DNA from: a virus
Length of the DNA stretch: 33,999 nucleotides
Strand: one strand, 5' to 3'
Virus record (IMG/VR): IMGVR_UViG_3300014050_000080
Span: 1 to 33,999 of that record
Each line of letters opens with the position of its first letter. The first letter of the stretch is position 1. The notes under the pieces are model-generated. The model had not been told where the DNA came from and ran no database searches. It worked only from the letters and a program-made list of their open reading frames with translations. The translations under genes were made by a program, and so were the position numbers. This document shows positions 14,532 to 20,073 of the stretch, piece by piece.

Positions 14532-14544
14532 TTTTACTTTTTAC
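14531..14544 (-). repeat. Motif A copy joining a stop to a start
   Basis: GTAAAAAGTAAAAA, immediately followed by TG, so the last A is also the start codon's first base. The motif contains the TAA stop of the upstream gene and the ATG of the next. Confidence 0.88.
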
Positions 14545-14705
14545 CTCTCTAGGATTTCTTTCCACTTGAGTTCCGACATTTCCTTACGCAGTTCTATGTT
14601 CTCCCGCATAAGTTTTCCGTAGGCACGAATAGAAACTACCATAACGAAGCACGAACCCGCTAAGGCAATCAGAATTGCAATCAGCGTTCCAGTATCTAAA
14701 ATCAT
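14541..14705 (-). CDS. Small TM plus coiled-coil protein (54 aa)
   Basis: This gene starts MILDTGTLIAILIALAGSCF: a hydrophobic helix over residues 6-25, then a charged coiled-coil helix ending EILER. It resembles spanin- or holin-like accessory proteins only in general layout. The start overlaps the upstream stop (TAATG). Its own stop lies within motif A. Confidence 0.72.
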   Translation of the reverse strand: MILDTGTLIAILIALAGSCFVMVVSIRAYGKLMRENIELRKEMSELKWKEILER

Positions 14706-14896
14706 TATGACGCCTTTCTCTTTGGTAGTGGAAGGTTCTTTACATACGCCTTCCGTGCTTCTTTTGTTGGTAGTGCGTCACGCTCTGCCAGTTGTTCATC
14801 TGACATAAACGCAAACTTGAGTAGAAACTCTGCGAAGTCATTATCCGAGAGTCCCTCTGCGTCAAGGAAGTCTTGTCCCTTTTTAGTTATCCGCAT
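14705..14896 (-). CDS. Hypothetical protein (63 aa)
   Basis: The sequence MRITKKGQDFLDAEGLSDND continues with helices and a basic end LPKRKAS. ATG 14896 is chosen because the upstream zinc-ribbon gene ends at 14883; starts at 14932 or 14956 (GTG) would overlap it by 50-74 nt. Possibly a small winged-helix-like or helical protein; not recognised. Confidence 0.6.
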   Translation of the reverse strand: MRITKKGQDFLDAEGLSDNDFAEFLLKFAFMSDEQLAERDALPTKEARKAYVKNLPLPKRKAS

Positions 14897-15032
14897 TTGC
14901 AGATTCTTTCGCTTTAGCATTGGCGCAGTCATAGCACCATTTTTCTGTTTCCACACCTAGTAGGAAGGCATCTACGCCCGAATAAACCAACTCGGTGCTT
15001 TCGCAATTATCTGTTGCACACTTTTTACTCAT
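14883..15032 (-). CDS. Small zinc-ribbon protein (49 aa)
   Basis: This gene encodes MSKKCATDNCESTELVYSG, then a KWCYDC knuckle, giving two Cys pairs (CxxxxC and CxxC) about 23 residues apart as in zinc ribbons. The start overlaps the preceding stop (TAATG) and has SD GGGGGAA. Partner or target unknown. Confidence 0.75.
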   Translation of the reverse strand: MSKKCATDNCESTELVYSGVDAFLLGVETEKWCYDCANAKAKESANADN

Positions 15033-15217
15033 TACTTTGTTCCCCCTTCAGGAAAGAAGCACTCTAAACTTGACTTGAAACAATAGTGGTCGCCCACCCA
15101 GTTGATGTGGTCTGTTAGCCACATAAGACCAGCGAGCGCAGATACCGCCAACACAACTGCGATAACAAACGCAATTCTGCGTCTTACAATAAACTTTCTA
15201 TCCATTAGCATTTGCAT
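15032..15217 (-). CDS. Small membrane protein (61 aa)
   Basis: A basic N-terminus (MDRKFIVRRRIAFV) leads into a hydrophobic helix over residues 15-34, followed by a short domain with two cysteines (HYCFKSSLECFFPEG) probably outside the membrane. The first gene of this operon: promoter at 15271-15299, leader hairpin GTTATTGG/CCAATAAC and SD GGAAAG. Function unknown. Confidence 0.75.
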   Translation of the reverse strand: MQMLMDRKFIVRRRIAFVIAVVLAVSALAGLMWLTDHINWVGDHYCFKSSLECFFPEGGTK

Positions 15218-15244
15218 TTTCTTTCCTGTCCTTTCGTCATTTGG

Positions 15245-15268
15245 TTATTGGCTTTTCAACCAATAACT
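15245..15268 (-). promoter_or_regulatory. 5' leader hairpin
   Basis: GTTATTGG/CCAATAAC with an 8-base loop begins within a few bases of the expected transcription start of the 15217 operon. Confidence 0.65.
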
Positions 15269-15270
15269 GA

Positions 15271-15299
15271 ATAATACAACCTTGCCGAGATAAAGTCAA
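15271..15299 (-). promoter_or_regulatory. Promoter for 15217 operon, -35 inside an inverted repeat
   Basis: TTGACT, 17-bp spacer, TATTAT. The -35 lies in the loop of a 9-bp inverted repeat GCCGAGATA/TATCTCGGC (15284-15312), which may be the terminator of the phosphatase gene. Confidence 0.82.
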
Positions 15300-15312
15300 G
15301 CCCTATCTCGGC
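15284..15312. terminator. Inverted repeat overlapping a promoter
   Basis: GCCGAGATA/TATCTCGGC, perfect 9-bp arms with an 11-base spacer, 10 bases downstream of the phosphatase stop. There is no clear T-run, so termination is not certain. Confidence 0.55.
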
Positions 15313-15321
15313 GTGTCGGAA

Positions 15322-15855
15322 TTATTTTGTAGGTTGCTTCCGCAACCAATTCACGAACGATTTGTTGAACAAGGCGTTCGGGTGACGCTTCGTTCTAATC
15401 AAGGTAATCGCTTCATCTGCCGTGTATCCCTCTTTCATAAGGATAAGTGCAGTCACAAGCCCTGAACGATTCATTCCAGCCTGACAACGGACAAGCACTC
15501 GCTTGCCACGCTTCCAGTCTGCGTGTCCGATTCGCACAAGGTCGTAGATTTCTCTAAGGTCTGCGTCTTTCAGGTCTGCGTCATAAAATCCGTAGCGAAG
15601 TTCCTTCACCAACCAGTCCGCAGGGTTAGCCCACGCATAGACCGTGATACAAGTATCAAAGTCTTTCTTTGTGATAGCGCACTTACTTGATAGCGCAATT
15701 TCGTGAATTGTGTCGTCATCATCAGTTCCCCCCATAAATAGCCCGGGAACAATCTCGTTCCATAGGTCTTCAGGATAGTCAATGAGATAGCGTGGTCGTT
15801 CAACCGACCAGTCAATTTGTTCTAACTCTAGATTTTCTAGTGTCTCTTTCGTCAT
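15322..15855 (-). CDS. Dual-specificity phosphatase-like protein
   Basis: This 177-residue protein has the cysteine-phosphatase P-loop VRCQAGMNRSG (Cys at about 124, Arg at about 130; CX5R) and an upstream acidic loop YDADLKDADL likely to supply the general-acid Asp. The layout and length fit the DSP/PTP fold (IVPGLFMGG start, C-terminal RxxRxPNALFNKSFVNWL). It would remove phosphate from tyrosine/serine/threonine residues or small molecules. It has an exact-consensus promoter, suggesting strong expression, and is a monocistronic unit. Target unknown. Confidence 0.88.
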   Translation of the reverse strand: MTKETLENLELEQIDWSVERPRYLIDYPEDLWNEIVPGLFMGGTDDDDTIHEIALSSKCAITKKDFDTCITVYAWANPADWLVKELRYGFYDADLKDADLREIYDLVRIGHADWKRGKRVLVRCQAGMNRSGLVTALILMKEGYTADEAITLIRTKRHPNALFNKSFVNWLRKQPTK

Positions 15856-15881
15856 TTGGGTTTCCCCCCTTTCTTTCTATT

Positions 15882-15910
15882 ATTATAGCATTTCAAGAGG
15901 GCTTTGTCAA
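15882..15910 (-). promoter_or_regulatory. Consensus sigma70 promoter for phosphatase gene
   Basis: TTGACA, 17-bp spacer, TATAAT: an exact match to the consensus. Confidence 0.9.
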
Positions 15911-15918
15911 ATCCTAAC

Positions 15919-16149
15919 TTATCCCTGCTTTTCCTGCTTCTTCAGAAACTCTTTGTATTCCTTAGTCTGAAAGATAGGAAACTTACGCAATGAGAGGAAG
16001 AAAGTGGAGAGTCCGCTAGTAATCCACTCACCCATAAGTTCATAGGTCTCATCATTGACAAGACCGCTCTTACGCTTCTTTGAGGCTTTCATAGCACCTT
16101 TCGCACGCTTGCCGAAGCCTACTACTGCGTTATCAGGTAGTCCATACAT
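15919..16149 (-). CDS. Hypothetical protein (76 aa)
   Basis: The N-terminus is basic (GKRAKGAMKASKKRKSG), followed by an amphipathic helix and a Lys-rich end EFLKKQEKQG. Highly positive, so it could bind nucleic acid, but there is no recognised domain. It has its own promoter (16180-16207) and SD GAAAGAAA. Confidence 0.72.
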   Translation of the reverse strand: MYGLPDNAVVGFGKRAKGAMKASKKRKSGLVNDETYELMGEWITSGLSTFFLSLRKFPIFQTKEYKEFLKKQEKQG

Positions 16150-16179
16150 TTTCTTTCCCTTTCTTTCTGTCTTGGTGTA

Positions 16180-16207
16180 ATAATACTACATCTACCCCTA
16201 AAGTCAA
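16180..16207 (-). promoter_or_regulatory. Promoter for 16149 gene, -35 inside an inverted repeat
   Basis: TTGACT, 16-bp spacer, TATTAT. ACCCCTA/TAGGGGT (16194-16200 and 16212-16218) flank the -35 hexamer. Confidence 0.78.
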
Positions 16208-16244
16208 GTTCTAGGGGTGTGATTTGTATAACAATTTGATAACA

Positions 16245-16346
16245 TTAGCAACTACCGCAGACCAGCCCATTGTAGTAGTCGTCTTGCTTGATACGCATTT
16301 GTCGCCCGCATTTCCAGCAAGCCACATAAATCATAACTGCCTTCAT
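16245..16346 (-). CDS. Tiny zinc-ribbon protein (33 aa)
   Basis: This gene encodes MKAVMIYVACWKCGRQMRIK followed by a short turn and VCGSC. The CWKC and CGSC knuckles about 17 residues apart form a minimal zinc ribbon. Supported by SD AAAGG and a good promoter at 16374-16402. Function unknown. Confidence 0.75.
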   Translation of the reverse strand: MKAVMIYVACWKCGRQMRIKQDDYYNGLVCGSC

Positions 16347-16373
16347 AACTCTGCCTTTCTCTAAGTTGGGTAA

Positions 16374-16402
16374 ATAATAGAACATACTTGCCAAGAAGTC
16401 AA
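16374..16402 (-). promoter_or_regulatory. Promoter for 33-residue zinc-ribbon gene
   Basis: TTGACT, 17-bp spacer, TATTAT. Confidence 0.82.
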
Positions 16403-16449
16403 GCACCTTCAGGCGTGTCGTTCAGTTGGACTAGCCATCTTGGTTTTCC

Positions 16450-16465
16450 AAAGTTGTTTGTAGTT
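16450..16465 (-). repeat. Motif B copy
   Basis: AACTACAAACAACTTT on the minus strand, exact consensus, non-coding. Confidence 0.87.
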
Positions 16466-16500
16466 CGAGCACCGGACCCAACCGCGAGGATGTCTGGCGG

Positions 16501-16514
16501 GCAAAAAGTAAAAA
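16501..16514 (+). repeat. Motif A copy
   Basis: GCAAAAAGTAAAAA followed by CTTGCA; the outer GCAA/TTGC are self-complementary. Confidence 0.87.
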
Positions 16515-16575
16515 CTTGCATTTGTCGAGTGGCGGCATTTGCACGAAGAAGAAATTGTTTGTGGTTAAAGCAAGA

Positions 16576-16606
16576 AGCGAGCCAGCGTTTCCGCCAACTC
16601 GCTCTT
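16576..16606 (-). terminator. Hairpin terminator after 16621 gene
   Basis: AGCGAG/CTCGCT with inner GCG/CGC around GAAA, followed on the minus strand by TCTTGCTTT. Moderate support. Confidence 0.55.
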
Positions 16607-16620
16607 GGAATTATTTGGTG

Positions 16621-16755
16621 TTAGCCACCGACCTCGCAGTCGTGACCATACCCGACCTCATCGGGCGTGAGGTCTTTGTTGCACTCACCGCACATTGGCA
16701 CGACCTTGCCATTAGCGTAAAGGTTGAGGTATTTGATAACTGTTGGTTCAGACAT
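16621..16755 (-). CDS. Small Cys-containing protein (44 aa)
   Basis: This gene encodes MSEPTVIKYLNLYANGKVVP, then MCGECNKDLTPDEVGYGHDC: a CxxC knuckle followed by His and Cys, a probable small zinc site. SD AAAGGGG and promoter 16787-16815 support it. Not recognised. Confidence 0.75.
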   Translation of the reverse strand: MSEPTVIKYLNLYANGKVVPMCGECNKDLTPDEVGYGHDCEVGG

Positions 16756-16786
16756 TGTGACCCCTTTGTTTGTGGTTTGTGTAGTT

Positions 16787-16815
16787 AGTATAACACTTTA
16801 CCTAACTAAAGTCAA
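16787..16815 (-). promoter_or_regulatory. Promoter for 16755 gene, -35 inside an inverted repeat
   Basis: TTGACT, 17-bp spacer, TATACT. TTTACCTAACT (16797-16807) and AGTTAGATAAA (16815-16825) form an 11-bp dyad with one mismatch around the -35; the right arm contains the upstream gene's stop. Confidence 0.8.
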
Positions 16816-16816
16816 G

Positions 16817-17035
16817 TTAGATAAAGATTCCCCACGCACTCATGTCGCCAGTTTTATCAACGACATAGCGTTGCACCGCAGACCATGCGCTCTCTCCGTA
16901 GAAATACTTTTTGGGTTGCCCCTTGATTTCTACTTTGTAGAAGTCCGAGAAGTTCTCCGACTCAACTACCAATACATTTTCTGTTTGCCAGACTTTTTCC
17001 CAGCCAGTTACATCTTGTAGTTTTGGTTTTGCCAT
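16817..17035 (-). CDS. Hypothetical protein (72 aa)
   Basis: The sequence MAKPKLQDVTGWEKVWQTEN leads into beta-strand-like segments (VLVVES, FYKVEIKG) and ends GDMSAWGIFI. A small soluble beta-rich protein; not recognised. It shares one base with the preceding stop (TAATG) and forms an operon with 17035-17223 and 17226-17546. Confidence 0.7.
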   Translation of the reverse strand: MAKPKLQDVTGWEKVWQTENVLVVESENFSDFYKVEIKGQPKKYFYGESAWSAVQRYVVDKTGDMSAWGIFI

Positions 17036-17223
17036 TATCTATACCCCGCCTTGTGTAGTGCCCGATAAATATTAAGGACTCGCTCCTCAATACCTTTCTT
17101 GTGATTTTCCATTCCGGGTTCCGTAAATAAATACGTCTCCGCTTGTTGTAGGACTAAATCCAGTTGAGCAATTTGTTGAGCGTCAAACTCAACCGTAATT
17201 GTTGTTCCCATTGCGATACCCAT
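17035..17223 (-). CDS. Hypothetical protein (62 aa)
   Basis: The sequence MGIAMGTTITVEFDAQQIAQ continues as helices. ATG 17223 is chosen over ATG 17211 because SD GGAG lies five bases before it. A VEFD-type strand start also appears in the gene at 29532 (ITFEFDSEQI), a weak resemblance. Function unknown. Confidence 0.7.
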   Translation of the reverse strand: MGIAMGTTITVEFDAQQIAQLDLVLQQAETYLFTEPGMENHKKGIEERVLNIYRALHKAGYR

Positions 17224-17225
17224 TT

Positions 17226-17546
17226 TTACTCCTCATCCTCATCTTCGTATTCATCGTCATCGTCACCCTGACCGATTAGTGTTTCGAAGCCCAAGTTAGG
17301 GTCATCGTGGTTGGTACTTACTGCGTCAATAAATCGTAGGAAGCATGAGCCCGCATACCATTGCTTGAGAGTTTCCAGCATTTGTGTTGGAGTCATTTCT
17401 TCATTTGTAATCAGCGGGTCATACCCATAACCTCGCATTGTTTCTACCTGCTCGTCATCCATAAGCAAGTAAATCTTGTGGCAAGTATCGAAAGCGATAG
17501 CCTTAGCGTCCGCTACTCGTTCTTCAACTAAACTAAAATCAGCCAT
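17226..17546 (-). CDS. Small phage protein with acidic tail (106 aa)
   Basis: The sequence MADFSLVEERVADAKAIAFD, then CHKIYLLMDDEQVETMRGYG, YDPLITNEEMTP and CFLRFIDAV resembles a family of uncharacterised actinophage proteins. The C-terminus is a run of Asp/Glu (GDDDDEYEDEDEE), suggesting electrostatic mimicry or a disordered tail. SD AAAAGGGG; promoter 17580-17607. Confidence 0.8.
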   Translation of the reverse strand: MADFSLVEERVADAKAIAFDTCHKIYLLMDDEQVETMRGYGYDPLITNEEMTPTQMLETLKQWYAGSCFLRFIDAVSTNHDDPNLGFETLIGQGDDDDEYEDEDEE

Positions 17547-17579
17547 TTTGTTTCCCCTTTTCTTTTGGCTTACTTAGTA

Positions 17580-17607
17580 AGTATAACACTTTTGTCTAGA
17601 AAGTCAA
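17580..17607 (-). promoter_or_regulatory. Promoter for 17546 operon
   Basis: TTGACT, 16-bp spacer, TATACT, directly downstream of the 17621-17700 hairpin RNA. Confidence 0.8.
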
Positions 17608-17620
17608 GTATCTTTGTTAG

Positions 17621-17700
17621 ATTCGGTAGGGAGTCGTATTGTTTCCGCCCCTTGCAAGTTCTAGGCGTTCAGGTGACCAGCGACTTTCCCCTACCGAATT
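17621..17700 (-). ncRNA. Candidate structured small RNA (about 80 nt)
   Basis: Both ends pair: 11 perfect base pairs (17621-17631 with 17689-17699) continue, after a 3-nt bulge, as 5 more (17632-17636 with 17681-17685). They enclose about 44 nt that can form CGCC/GGCG with a CTTGCAAG loop and a GGTCACC element. A promoter (17707-17735) places the start at about 17700, exactly the base of the stem, and another promoter begins 14 bases beyond the 3' end. No ORF or SD is present. It is not a recognised tRNA or riboswitch class. Confidence 0.65.
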
Positions 17701-17706
17701 AGAAAT

Positions 17707-17735
17707 ACAATAACACTTTATCCAAGTAATGTCAA
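17707..17735 (-). promoter_or_regulatory. Promoter for the 17.6-kb RNA
   Basis: TTGACA, 17-bp spacer, TATTGT; predicted start about 7 bases downstream, at the first base of the long stem. Confidence 0.78.
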
Positions 17736-17822
17736 GTTAAAAAAGTGTAATCTATCTCACAGTAAAAATGTCCGATTTGTCTTCACATTTTGTGAGTCAA
17801 GGTTTTTTGGATTTTTGCTTCC

Positions 17823-17838
17823 AAAGTTGTTTGTAGTT
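17823..17838 (-). repeat. Motif B copy
   Basis: Exact consensus on the minus strand. Confidence 0.87.
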
Positions 17839-17876
17839 AGTCCTCGCCGGCGTTCGCCTGGATTAACACTTGCAGA

Positions 17877-17890
17877 TTTTTACTTTTTGC
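17877..17890 (-). repeat. Motif A copy
   Basis: GCAAAAAGTAAAAA followed by TCTGCAAG. Confidence 0.87.
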
Positions 17891-17923
17891 TTAGGCGATG
17901 CTGCCGCAGCCATGACGCACTCG

Positions 17924-17939
17924 AAAGTTGTTTGTAGAA
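17924..17939 (-). repeat. Motif B copy
   Basis: TTCTACAAACAACTTT: matches at 14 of 16 positions. Confidence 0.8.
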
Positions 17940-17983
17940 AAGCGAAGGGACGCTGACATTTCTGCCAACGCCCCTGCGTCTTT

Positions 17984-17999
17984 ATAACTTATAAGTTAT
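17984..17999. repeat. Perfect 16-bp palindrome at a stop codon
   Basis: ATAACTTATAAGTTAT, a perfect palindrome whose right end overlaps the TAA of the next minus-strand gene. Candidate operator or part of a terminator. Confidence 0.7.
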
Positions 18000-18232
18000 T
18001 ACCTGTCGAGTCTAAGGATTCTTACCAAGTCACCCGCAGTAATTTCCCAACCTGCCTCTGTCTTGACGGCACACGCTGGGTGCGGCTCTATCTCCGCAGG
18101 AAGCGTTACTACCGCTTGGTAGTCTTCCTCTTGATAAAGTTGCCAAGCCTTGATTGCTGGCTCTGCGTAGTCAAGTGGTAGTGGTGGATAAAAGTTTCCC
18201 CGCAAGTGATAACCCATTGAGATTGTGTCCAT
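17999..18232 (-). CDS. Small phage protein, MGYHLRGNFYPPLP type (77 aa)
   Basis: ATG 18232 (MDTISMGYHLRGNFYPPLPL) has SD AAAGGG; the longer frame from 18277 would begin inside the leader. The GYHxRGNFYPPLPxxYAEPA start and the C-terminal GDLVRILRLDR recall an uncharacterised actinophage family. Pro-rich N-terminus, acidic middle; function unknown. Monocistronic with own promoter. Confidence 0.78.
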   Translation of the reverse strand: MDTISMGYHLRGNFYPPLPLDYAEPAIKAWQLYQEEDYQAVVTLPAEIEPHPACAVKTEAGWEITAGDLVRILRLDR

Positions 18233-18267
18233 GAGATTCCCTTTCTCTCTGTTTATTGAACACGGAG

Positions 18268-18296
18268 AGAATAACACAACCGCAGATAAAAGTCAA
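18268..18296 (-). promoter_or_regulatory. Promoter for 18232 gene, -35 inside an inverted repeat
   Basis: TTGACT, 17-bp spacer, TATTCT; GCAGAT (18282-18287) and ATCTGC (18302-18307) flank the -35. Confidence 0.78.
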
Positions 18297-18322
18297 GGGC
18301 AATCTGCTGAAGGAAGACTATA

Positions 18323-18336
18323 AAAGTTGTTTCTAG
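18323..18336 (-). repeat. Degenerate motif B copy
   Basis: CTAGAAACAACTTT, just downstream of the stop of the proteasome-like gene. Confidence 0.55.
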
Positions 18337-18338
18337 CC

Positions 18339-18917
18339 CTACTCGATTTGCGTCTTAACGTGGATGGGCGGACTGCAATAAGCGTCCCACTTGGTAGCGA
18401 TTTCCACAGACTTATACACAATCTGTTCTGCCCGCTTAATATTTTTCGTTGCCTTCTCGATTCCTAAAGCAACCATTGCGCCTAATGCGACATCTCCGCC
18501 TGAACCGCCATAGTAAATGTTCCGTGCCTCTCTGTCCCAAGAGTAATCCTCAAAGATAGGGTAGATAACTCCACGCACAGCAATAATAAAACTGCTGTCC
18601 TGCATAGCCGTATCCCCGTCATCCTTCATGTCGTAACCTGAAGCAATAAAAACTTTACGAAGTGACGGGATAAACTTCTTCGTCATAAACTTGTCAAGAC
18701 TATCCAAGTTGTTCGTTCTTGGCGGGGCTGGTGGAGTCCAGCCAAACTGCGAAATGTTTCCGCCTCGACTTGCACCTGATACCGCAATTAGGTAGCCATT
18801 GTTCTCAATAATCTTGTGTGTAGCCAAGTCCATGACTCTGCCACTCTCATCTGAAGCACGGGAGTCACAGCCGATAACTGCAAAGCCTTCACCCTGAAAT
18901 GCCGCAAGTGTTGTCAT
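18339..18917 (-). CDS. Proteasome beta / HslV-like Ntn hydrolase
   Basis: This 192-residue protein has the T1-peptidase pattern. After removal of Met, Thr1 would be the nucleophile (TTLAAFQGEGFAVIGCDSRA), Asp falls at position 17 (CDSR) and Lys at about 34 (ATHKI), close to the Thr1/Asp17/Lys33 triad. A glycine-rich YYGGSGGDVALGAMVALG matches the region around Ser129. Length is near HslV (about 175-200). Such proteins are self-compartmentalised threonine proteases. No propeptide and no ATPase partner are adjacent, so it may work alone, use host Mpa/ARC, or be an inactive scaffold. SD AGAGAGGG; motif A lies just upstream. Confidence 0.85.
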   Translation of the reverse strand: MTTLAAFQGEGFAVIGCDSRASDESGRVMDLATHKIIENNGYLIAVSGASRGGNISQFGWTPPAPPRTNNLDSLDKFMTKKFIPSLRKVFIASGYDMKDDGDTAMQDSSFIIAVRGVIYPIFEDYSWDREARNIYYGGSGGDVALGAMVALGIEKATKNIKRAEQIVYKSVEIATKWDAYCSPPIHVKTQIE

Positions 18918-18938
18918 CTGTCCATCCCTCTCTGCAAG

Positions 18939-18952
18939 TTTTTACTTTTTGC
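18939..18952 (-). repeat. Motif A copy
   Basis: GCAAAAAGTAAAAA followed by CTTGCA, between the stop of 18953-19198 and the SD of the proteasome-like gene. Confidence 0.88.
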
Positions 18953-19198
18953 TTAGTTGTCGAAGTCGTCCCAGAGTTCGCTACGAAGTTGTTCGTATTT
19001 ATCCCCGTGATGACCATTGTATTTTGCAGAGATGTCTTCGTCCCTAGCAAGATAGTCTAGCGACATGACCGCAACATAGTCACTATCCTCAAACATAATT
19101 ACTAACTTGATGTCGCCATCCGCAGGGTTATCCACAAGTGCCGCCATGAACGGCTGGGCTGAACCATTAGCGTGGTAGTCCTTAGCGATAATCTTCAC
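18953..19198 (-). CDS. Hypothetical protein (81 aa, GTG start)
   Basis: This protein begins at GTG 19198 and continues KIIAKDYHANGSAQPFMAAL. It has hydrophobic strands (IKLVIMFEDSDYVAVMSL) and an acidic end WDDFDN. No SD is visible before the GTG, and the overlapping ATG at 19200 would stop at once; the structured element upstream may control initiation. Family not recognised. Confidence 0.62.
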   Translation of the reverse strand: MKIIAKDYHANGSAQPFMAALVDNPADGDIKLVIMFEDSDYVAVMSLDYLARDEDISAKYNGHHGDKYEQLRSELWDDFDN

Positions 19199-19233
19199 AT
19201 TGCCAAGGGTAGTGGAAGTTTAGACGGGTGATT

Positions 19234-19352
19234 ATTAAACACCAAACCCCCGCACAGACAGGGTTGCGGGGGCAGGCGGAGCAAGTCGGGTAGTCTCGCT
19301 CTTCATCTAGCCATAGCGAGAAAGGGGTAACTCTATGGCTAGGTGTTCTAAT
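19234..19352 (-). promoter_or_regulatory. Multibranched structured RNA element, possible pseudoknot
   Basis: About 120 bases without an ORF fold as follows (plus coordinates): closing stem ATTAAACACC with GGTGTTCTAAT; CCCCCGCA/TGCGGGGG (19247-19254 with 19265-19272); GAGC/GCTC; and a perfect 10-bp stem CTAGCCATAG/CTATGGCTAG (19307-19316 with 19333-19342). The loop of the last stem can pair with TCTCG upstream (19294-19300 with 19315-19321), so a pseudoknot or switch is possible. It is upstream of the SD-less gene 18953-19198. Confidence 0.55.
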
Positions 19353-19360
19353 TCTACAAG

Positions 19361-19374
19361 ATTTTACTTTTTAT
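19361..19374 (-). repeat. Degenerate motif A copy
   Basis: ATAAAAAGTAAAAT, between the stop of 19381-19734 and the structured element. Confidence 0.65.
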
Positions 19375-19380
19375 GAAACC

Positions 19381-19734
19381 TTACAGAACTTTATCAACGA
19401 TAGCCACAGGGACAATAACTTCGGCAGACGCCGTAGTTCCGTCCGCCGACTTACGAACAAACCTTCCTTTCGGGTTTTCCAAAGTAATAGCAATCTTGCT
19501 TCTCCGTATTCCAACTACGAAGCCGTAATCACCAACAAGATACTTAGTGCCACAACGCTCGTTGATACGAACCTTGTCACCAATCATAAAGTCGCTGGCA
19601 TTGAGATTACCTCGTATCTCCGCAAGGCGTTTGTCAATCGTGTCCTTGAGGATTTGTAGGTGTGCGTCTAACTCACCGCTATCTATTTTGTCGGTGGTAT
19701 CAACTACAAAGTCTAGATTAGAACTCGTCTTCAT
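19381..19734 (-). CDS. Hypothetical protein with SH3/KOW-like segment (117 aa)
   Basis: The N-terminal half is helical (HLQILKDTIDKRLAEIRGNL). The second half, GDKVRINERCGTKYLVGDYG and FVVGIRRSKIAITLENPKGR, has the turn-rich beta pattern of SH3/KOW-type barrels. Such domains bind nucleic acid or ribosome/RNAP partners, but no family is identified. The start overlaps the upstream gene by 17 nt. Confidence 0.68.
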   Translation of the reverse strand: MKTSSNLDFVVDTTDKIDSGELDAHLQILKDTIDKRLAEIRGNLNASDFMIGDKVRINERCGTKYLVGDYGFVVGIRRSKIAITLENPKGRFVRKSADGTTASAEVIVPVAIVDKVL

Positions 19735-19957
19735 CTATTTCATCACCATTTTCGTCAATCACTCCGATTTGCTTGGATACTGCTTTTACATCAAATCCGT
19801 AGTAATCTTTCATAAAAATAGAAGCAACACGAACCGCAAAGTCTTGGTCGCCTTCATCTTCTAGTCGTAGTGACTCATCTAAGACAACTGTTGTCATCAA
19901 AGTAAAGTAGTCGCCTACGAACATTACTGTCCGAGAGAACTCAATAACATCTGTCAT
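19718..19957 (-). CDS. Hypothetical protein (79 aa)
   Basis: The sequence MTDVIEFSRTVMFVGDYFTL continues TTVVLDESL, a helical middle FAVRVASIFMKDYYGF and an acidic end DENGDEIDEDEF. Small soluble alpha/beta protein, not recognised. ATG shares one base with the upstream TAA. Confidence 0.7.
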   Translation of the reverse strand: MTDVIEFSRTVMFVGDYFTLMTTVVLDESLRLEDEGDQDFAVRVASIFMKDYYGFDVKAVSKQIGVIDENGDEIDEDEF

Positions 19958-20070
19958 TACTTCCCCCTAGCCTTAGCATTTCGCTGGTCTCTTGCGTCTT
20001 TAGCAAGACCGCTAGCAACTGCTAGACAAGAGAGTGCCACATAAGCACCTGTCATTATTTGTGCAAACAT
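19957..20070 (-). CDS. Tiny hydrophobic protein (37 aa)
   Basis: The sequence MFAQIMTGAYVALSCLAVAS is a hydrophobic helix followed by a basic tail ending NAKARGK. It is either a single-TM peptide or has a lipoprotein-like box (LSCL). It fits exactly between neighbours (TAATG overlap downstream) and has SD GGGGTAA. Function unknown. Confidence 0.62.
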   Translation of the reverse strand: MFAQIMTGAYVALSCLAVASGLAKDARDQRNAKARGK

Positions 20071-20073
20071 TTA

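Larger units (their letters stand above)
16403..16570. other. Non-coding spacer with motifs A and B
   Basis: No gene is seen. It contains motif B (16450-16465), motif A (16501-16514) and a weak B copy (16552-16566). The GTCTGGCGGGCAAAAAG context recalls CATCTGGCGGACATCTGC near 28867, another A/B-containing spacer. Confidence 0.6.
17736..17983. other. Non-coding spacer with B-A-B motif arrangement
   Basis: No credible gene. On the minus strand the order is B (17924-17939), A (17877-17890), B (17823-17838). A CGCCGGCG-centred dyad lies between A and the last B. A GGGGCG/CGTCCC hairpin lies near 17946-17975. Confidence 0.6.

Noticed and set aside
16388-17020. Overlapping plus-strand frames of 78-98 codons
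   Set aside because: They run antisense to small minus-strand genes with SDs, promoters and Cys motifs.
17621-17700. tRNA
   Set aside because: No T-loop (GTTCRA), no D-loop and no CCA-compatible acceptor/anticodon layout, although it folds strongly. No tRNA was found elsewhere either.
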